Origin: Anaerolineae bacterium
GTDB lineage: Bacteria; Chloroflexota; Anaerolineae; B4-G1
NCBI GenBank assembly: GCA_030612185.1
Contig: JAUWOI010000271.1
Coordinates: 1 to 6,285 of the forward strand
Length of the DNA stretch: 6,285 bases
Reading direction: 5' to 3'
This document shows positions 4,550 to 6,285 of this stretch, one piece after another. The position numbers and the translations under genes are program-made. The notes beneath the pieces are model-generated. The model did not search any database, was not told the origin of the DNA, and worked only from the letters and a program-made list of their open reading frames with translations. Every line of letters starts with the position of its first letter. The stretch's first letter is position 1.

Positions 4550-5546
4550 TACGCTGGCGCAGGTCGAGGAGCCGCTAGGTTCAAGGCTGCGCTGCTCGTT
4601 AGCTGGCGGCAAACGTCTGCGGCCAGCGCTGGTGATCCTCGTCGGACGGATGTTCGCCTCTTCCGCCCCCCCTCTAACCCCCCCCATAGGGGGGAAGGCT
4701 TCCACCGCGCCCTTCCACAGCCTGGCGGCTGCGGTTGAGATGATGCACACCGCCACATTGATACACGACGATCTGGTAGATGAGGCCCCCTTGCGACGGG
4801 GCCGTAAGACGCTCCACACAATCTGGCCAGCAGGGGCAACCGTGCTGGCCGGCGACTACCTTCTGGCCCAGGCAGCGTCGCTGATAGCGGAGTTGGAGCA
4901 TCCCCGTATTCTCAAGGTCTTCGCCGAAACTCTCTGCACCATGTGCGCCGGGGAGATAAGGCAGATATTCGTCACCGAGGGAAAGACCAAGGGAAAACAA
5001 AGCCATGGTCACGCCGCCGTGGAACAGACGGCGCTGGATGCGACGGGCCGGTACGGGCGAGAGGACTACTACCGCAGCATTGAGGCCAAAACGGCCTCGC
5101 TTTGCGCCGCCGCAACGGAGATGGCGGGCCTCCTCGCCGGGACAGGGGAGCCACAGATCGCCGCCCTGCACCGTTTTGGTCGGGAGTTAGGAATGGCCTT
5201 TCAGATCGCGGACGATGTGTTGGACTTCACCGGCGACGAGGCGCAGTTGGGCAAGCCAGCCGGCAGCGACCTCCGCCAGGGTCTGATCACCCTGCCAACC
5301 CTCTGCTATCTGGAGAGGGCCGAGGACAACGCCCCTGTCAACGGTGTGCTATCCGGCCAGCGGGACGAGGAGCACGTGCAAGCGGCTATAGAGGCTGTTT
5401 GCTCGTCGGGAGCCATCGAGGCCGCGCTGGCGGAGGCACGAGCCCACGCCCGGCAAAGCCAGGAGGCTTTAGCGACGTTGCCCGACAACGATTCACGCCA
5501 CATGCTGTGCTCCCTGGCCGAATATGCGGTGGAGCGCAGGCACTGA
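4470..5546 (+). CDS. trans-Polyprenyl diphosphate synthase (IspB/HepT type)
   Basis: The 358-residue soluble enzyme condenses isopentenyl diphosphate onto an allylic primer to build an all-trans polyprenyl diphosphate. Visible motifs: GGKRLRP (46-52); the first Asp-rich motif HDDLVDEAPLRRGR (99-112, D100, D101, D104); KT at 207-208; FQIADDVLDFTGD (244-256, D248, D249, D252); and GKPAGSDLRQG (261-271). The residue five before the first motif is Ala95, as in IspB-like long-chain enzymes, suggesting a medium to long product rather than farnesyl or geranylgeranyl. ATG 4470 is preferred to ATG 4452 because only it has a ribosome binding site. The start lies 80 bases inside the radical SAM gene. 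Two segments look inserted relative to the family: residues about 63-82, derived from a GC-rich repeat, and residues about 169-193, polar and Lys/His-rich. It probably supplies the donor for the UbiA-like enzyme in the same operon. Confidence 0.9.
   Translation: METTLQLIPLLEPIRSQMERVERLLFDTLAQVEEPLGSRLRCSLAGGKRLRPALVILVGRMFASSAPPLTPPIGGKASTAPFHSLAAAVEMMHTATLIHDDLVDEAPLRRGRKTLHTIWPAGATVLAGDYLLAQAASLIAELEHPRILKVFAETLCTMCAGEIRQIFVTEGKTKGKQSHGHAAVEQTALDATGRYGREDYYRSIEAKTASLCAAATEMAGLLAGTGEPQIAALHRFGRELGMAFQIADDVLDFTGDEAQLGKPAGSDLRQGLITLPTLCYLERAEDNAPVNGVLSGQRDEEHVQAAIEAVCSSGAIEAALAEARAHARQSQEALATLPDNDSRHMLCSLAEYAVERRH
4666..4698. repeat. In-frame GC-rich palindromic repeat inside the polyprenyl synthase gene
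   Basis: A C7-TCTAA-C8-ATA-G6-AAGG stretch can fold as CCCCCC (4680-4685), ATA, GGGGGG (4689-4694). In the gene it encodes APPLTPPIGGK (residues 66-76), placed in a surface loop between LVILVGRMF and the helix LAAAVEMMHTATLIHDD. This composition and peptide differ from the rest of the protein. The style matches small palindromic elements that insert in frame into genes. Confidence 0.6.
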
Positions 5547-5596
5547 GAAACGAAGCCTTTTGGCACGCTCGACGAGAATTGGCAGTCAGCGCGCCT

Positions 5597-6283
5597 CTAC
5601 CGCGCCAGCACCCTCCGGTAGATAGCCAGAGTCTTGCGGGCGGTCTCCTCCCAGGTAAAGCGCGCCGCCTGCGCCAGTCCCAGTTCCCGCATCCGCGCTC
5701 GCAGAGGTTCCTCAGTCAGCACACGGGCCAGCGCCCGGGCGATGTCATCCGGGTCGTCCGGGTTCACCAGCAGCCCCGCGTCCCCCACCACCTCCGGTAG
5801 CGAGGCCCGCTCAGTGACGACGACTGGCGTGCCACAGGCCATCGCCTCCAACGCCGGCAGCCCAAACCCCTCGTAAAACGATGGTGTCACCAACACGCTG
5901 GCAGCATTGTACAGCCCCGGCAGGTCAGCATCCGGCACGTCGTGGAGAAAGCGCACCCGCTCGGTCAGGTGCAGCACCTTGACGCGCTCGAAAATCTCGT
6001 CGTACAGCCAGCCCTTGCCACCAACCAGCACCAGTGGCTCGGTTGTCACCTTCGCGTTGAGCAGCAGGCGGTAGGCCTGCAGCAAGCCCGGTAGGTTCTT
6101 GCGCGGCTCGAGCGTCCCCACGCAGAGCAAGAAGTGCGGTTCCAGGCCATGCCGCGCAGCGACCTGCCCGGCTTCTGCTTCTGGCAGCGGGCGAAAGGCC
6201 GGGTCGGCGGCCAGGTGTACGACCGAGACCTTCTCCGGTGGCACATGCAGCAGCAAGGTCAGGTCAGACTTGGTAGCGTGGGA
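5597..6283 (-). CDS. GT4-family glycosyltransferase, C-terminal part (N-terminus outside window)
   Basis: The frame is open from the right edge to TAG (5599-5597 on the minus strand), giving 228 residues. It begins within SHATKSDLTLLL...PPEKVSVVHLAAD, the linker region of GT-B fold family 4 enzymes, so the acceptor-binding N-terminal domain is missing. The visible C-terminal domain binds the nucleotide sugar: LCVGTLEPRKNLPGLLQAY is the usual strand-loop-helix, LVLVGGKGW follows, and PSFYEGFGLPALEAMACGTPVV contains the EX7E pair (E138 and E146 of the visible part) that contacts the donor nucleotide. It ends normally with a helical tail. Such enzymes build surface polysaccharides or glycolipids with GDP-mannose or other donors; which one cannot be told. 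It is transcribed toward the polyprenyl synthase, 50 bp apart with no clear terminator, so it belongs to a separate unit. A TTG at 6256 is only an internal codon. Confidence 0.9.
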   Translation of the reverse strand, partial: SHATKSDLTLLLHVPPEKVSVVHLAADPAFRPLPEAEAGQVAARHGLEPHFLLCVGTLEPRKNLPGLLQAYRLLLNAKVTTEPLVLVGGKGWLYDEIFERVKVLHLTERVRFLHDVPDADLPGLYNAASVLVTPSFYEGFGLPALEAMACGTPVVVTERASLPEVVGDAGLLVNPDDPDDIARALARVLTEEPLRARMRELGLAQAARFTWEETARKTLAIYRRVLAR

Positions 6284-6285
6284 AT

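Noticed and set aside
2008..5546. A mycofactocin cluster (SPASM maturase plus small peptide ending near Tyr)
   Set aside because: The peptide lacks the conserved C-terminal IDGMCGVY, there is no MftB-like chaperone, and the UbiA and polyprenyl synthase genes do not belong to that pathway.
5547..5596. A bidirectional terminator between the convergent synthase and GT4 genes
   Set aside because: Only a very short CTCG-A-CGAG hairpin is visible, with no T- or A-run on either side.

Overview
The window is a GC-rich bacterial chromosome segment of unremarkable gene density, salted with several unrelated families of short palindromic repeats. The mix of proteins (a GT39-like membrane protein, a prepilin peptidase, a MenA-like UbiA prenyltransferase, an SPASM radical SAM enzyme, a polyprenyl diphosphate synthase and a GT4 glycosyltransferase), together with dispersed repeats both between and inside genes, suggests a Chloroflexota bacterium, perhaps Anaerolineae-like. 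That is inference from style. No rRNA, tRNA or marker gene is present to prove it.

Layout. Positions 3-782 (+) hold the C-terminal part of a GT39-like membrane glycosyltransferase, which enters from outside the window and carries a repeat-like stretch at its visible start. Positions 783-1125 are non-coding: a perfect small hairpin, a 100-bp inverted repeat flanked by two copies of a diverged direct repeat, and a strong sigma70-type promoter placed so close to the next start codon that the transcript is probably leaderless. Positions 1126-1881 (+) encode a complete prepilin peptidase. Positions 1882-2144 contain no recognised gene except a possible 46-residue small ORF (2008-2148) that overlaps the next start codon by four bases.

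Positions 2145-5546 (+) look like one transcription unit: a UbiA/MenA-like prenyltransferase, a 97-bp inverted-repeat element, a radical SAM/SPASM enzyme, and a trans-polyprenyl diphosphate synthase whose start lies inside the radical SAM gene. Read together, the synthase would make a long isoprenyl diphosphate, the membrane prenyltransferase would attach it to an acceptor, and the radical SAM enzyme would modify the acceptor, the prenylated product or a peptide. The end product cannot be read from the sequence. The small ORF, if real, is a possible peptide substrate and makes this the most interesting part of the window.

Positions 5597-6283 (-) hold the C-terminal domain of a GT4 glycosyltransferase that runs off the right edge. 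It is convergent with the synthase, with only 50 bp between them and no clear terminator.
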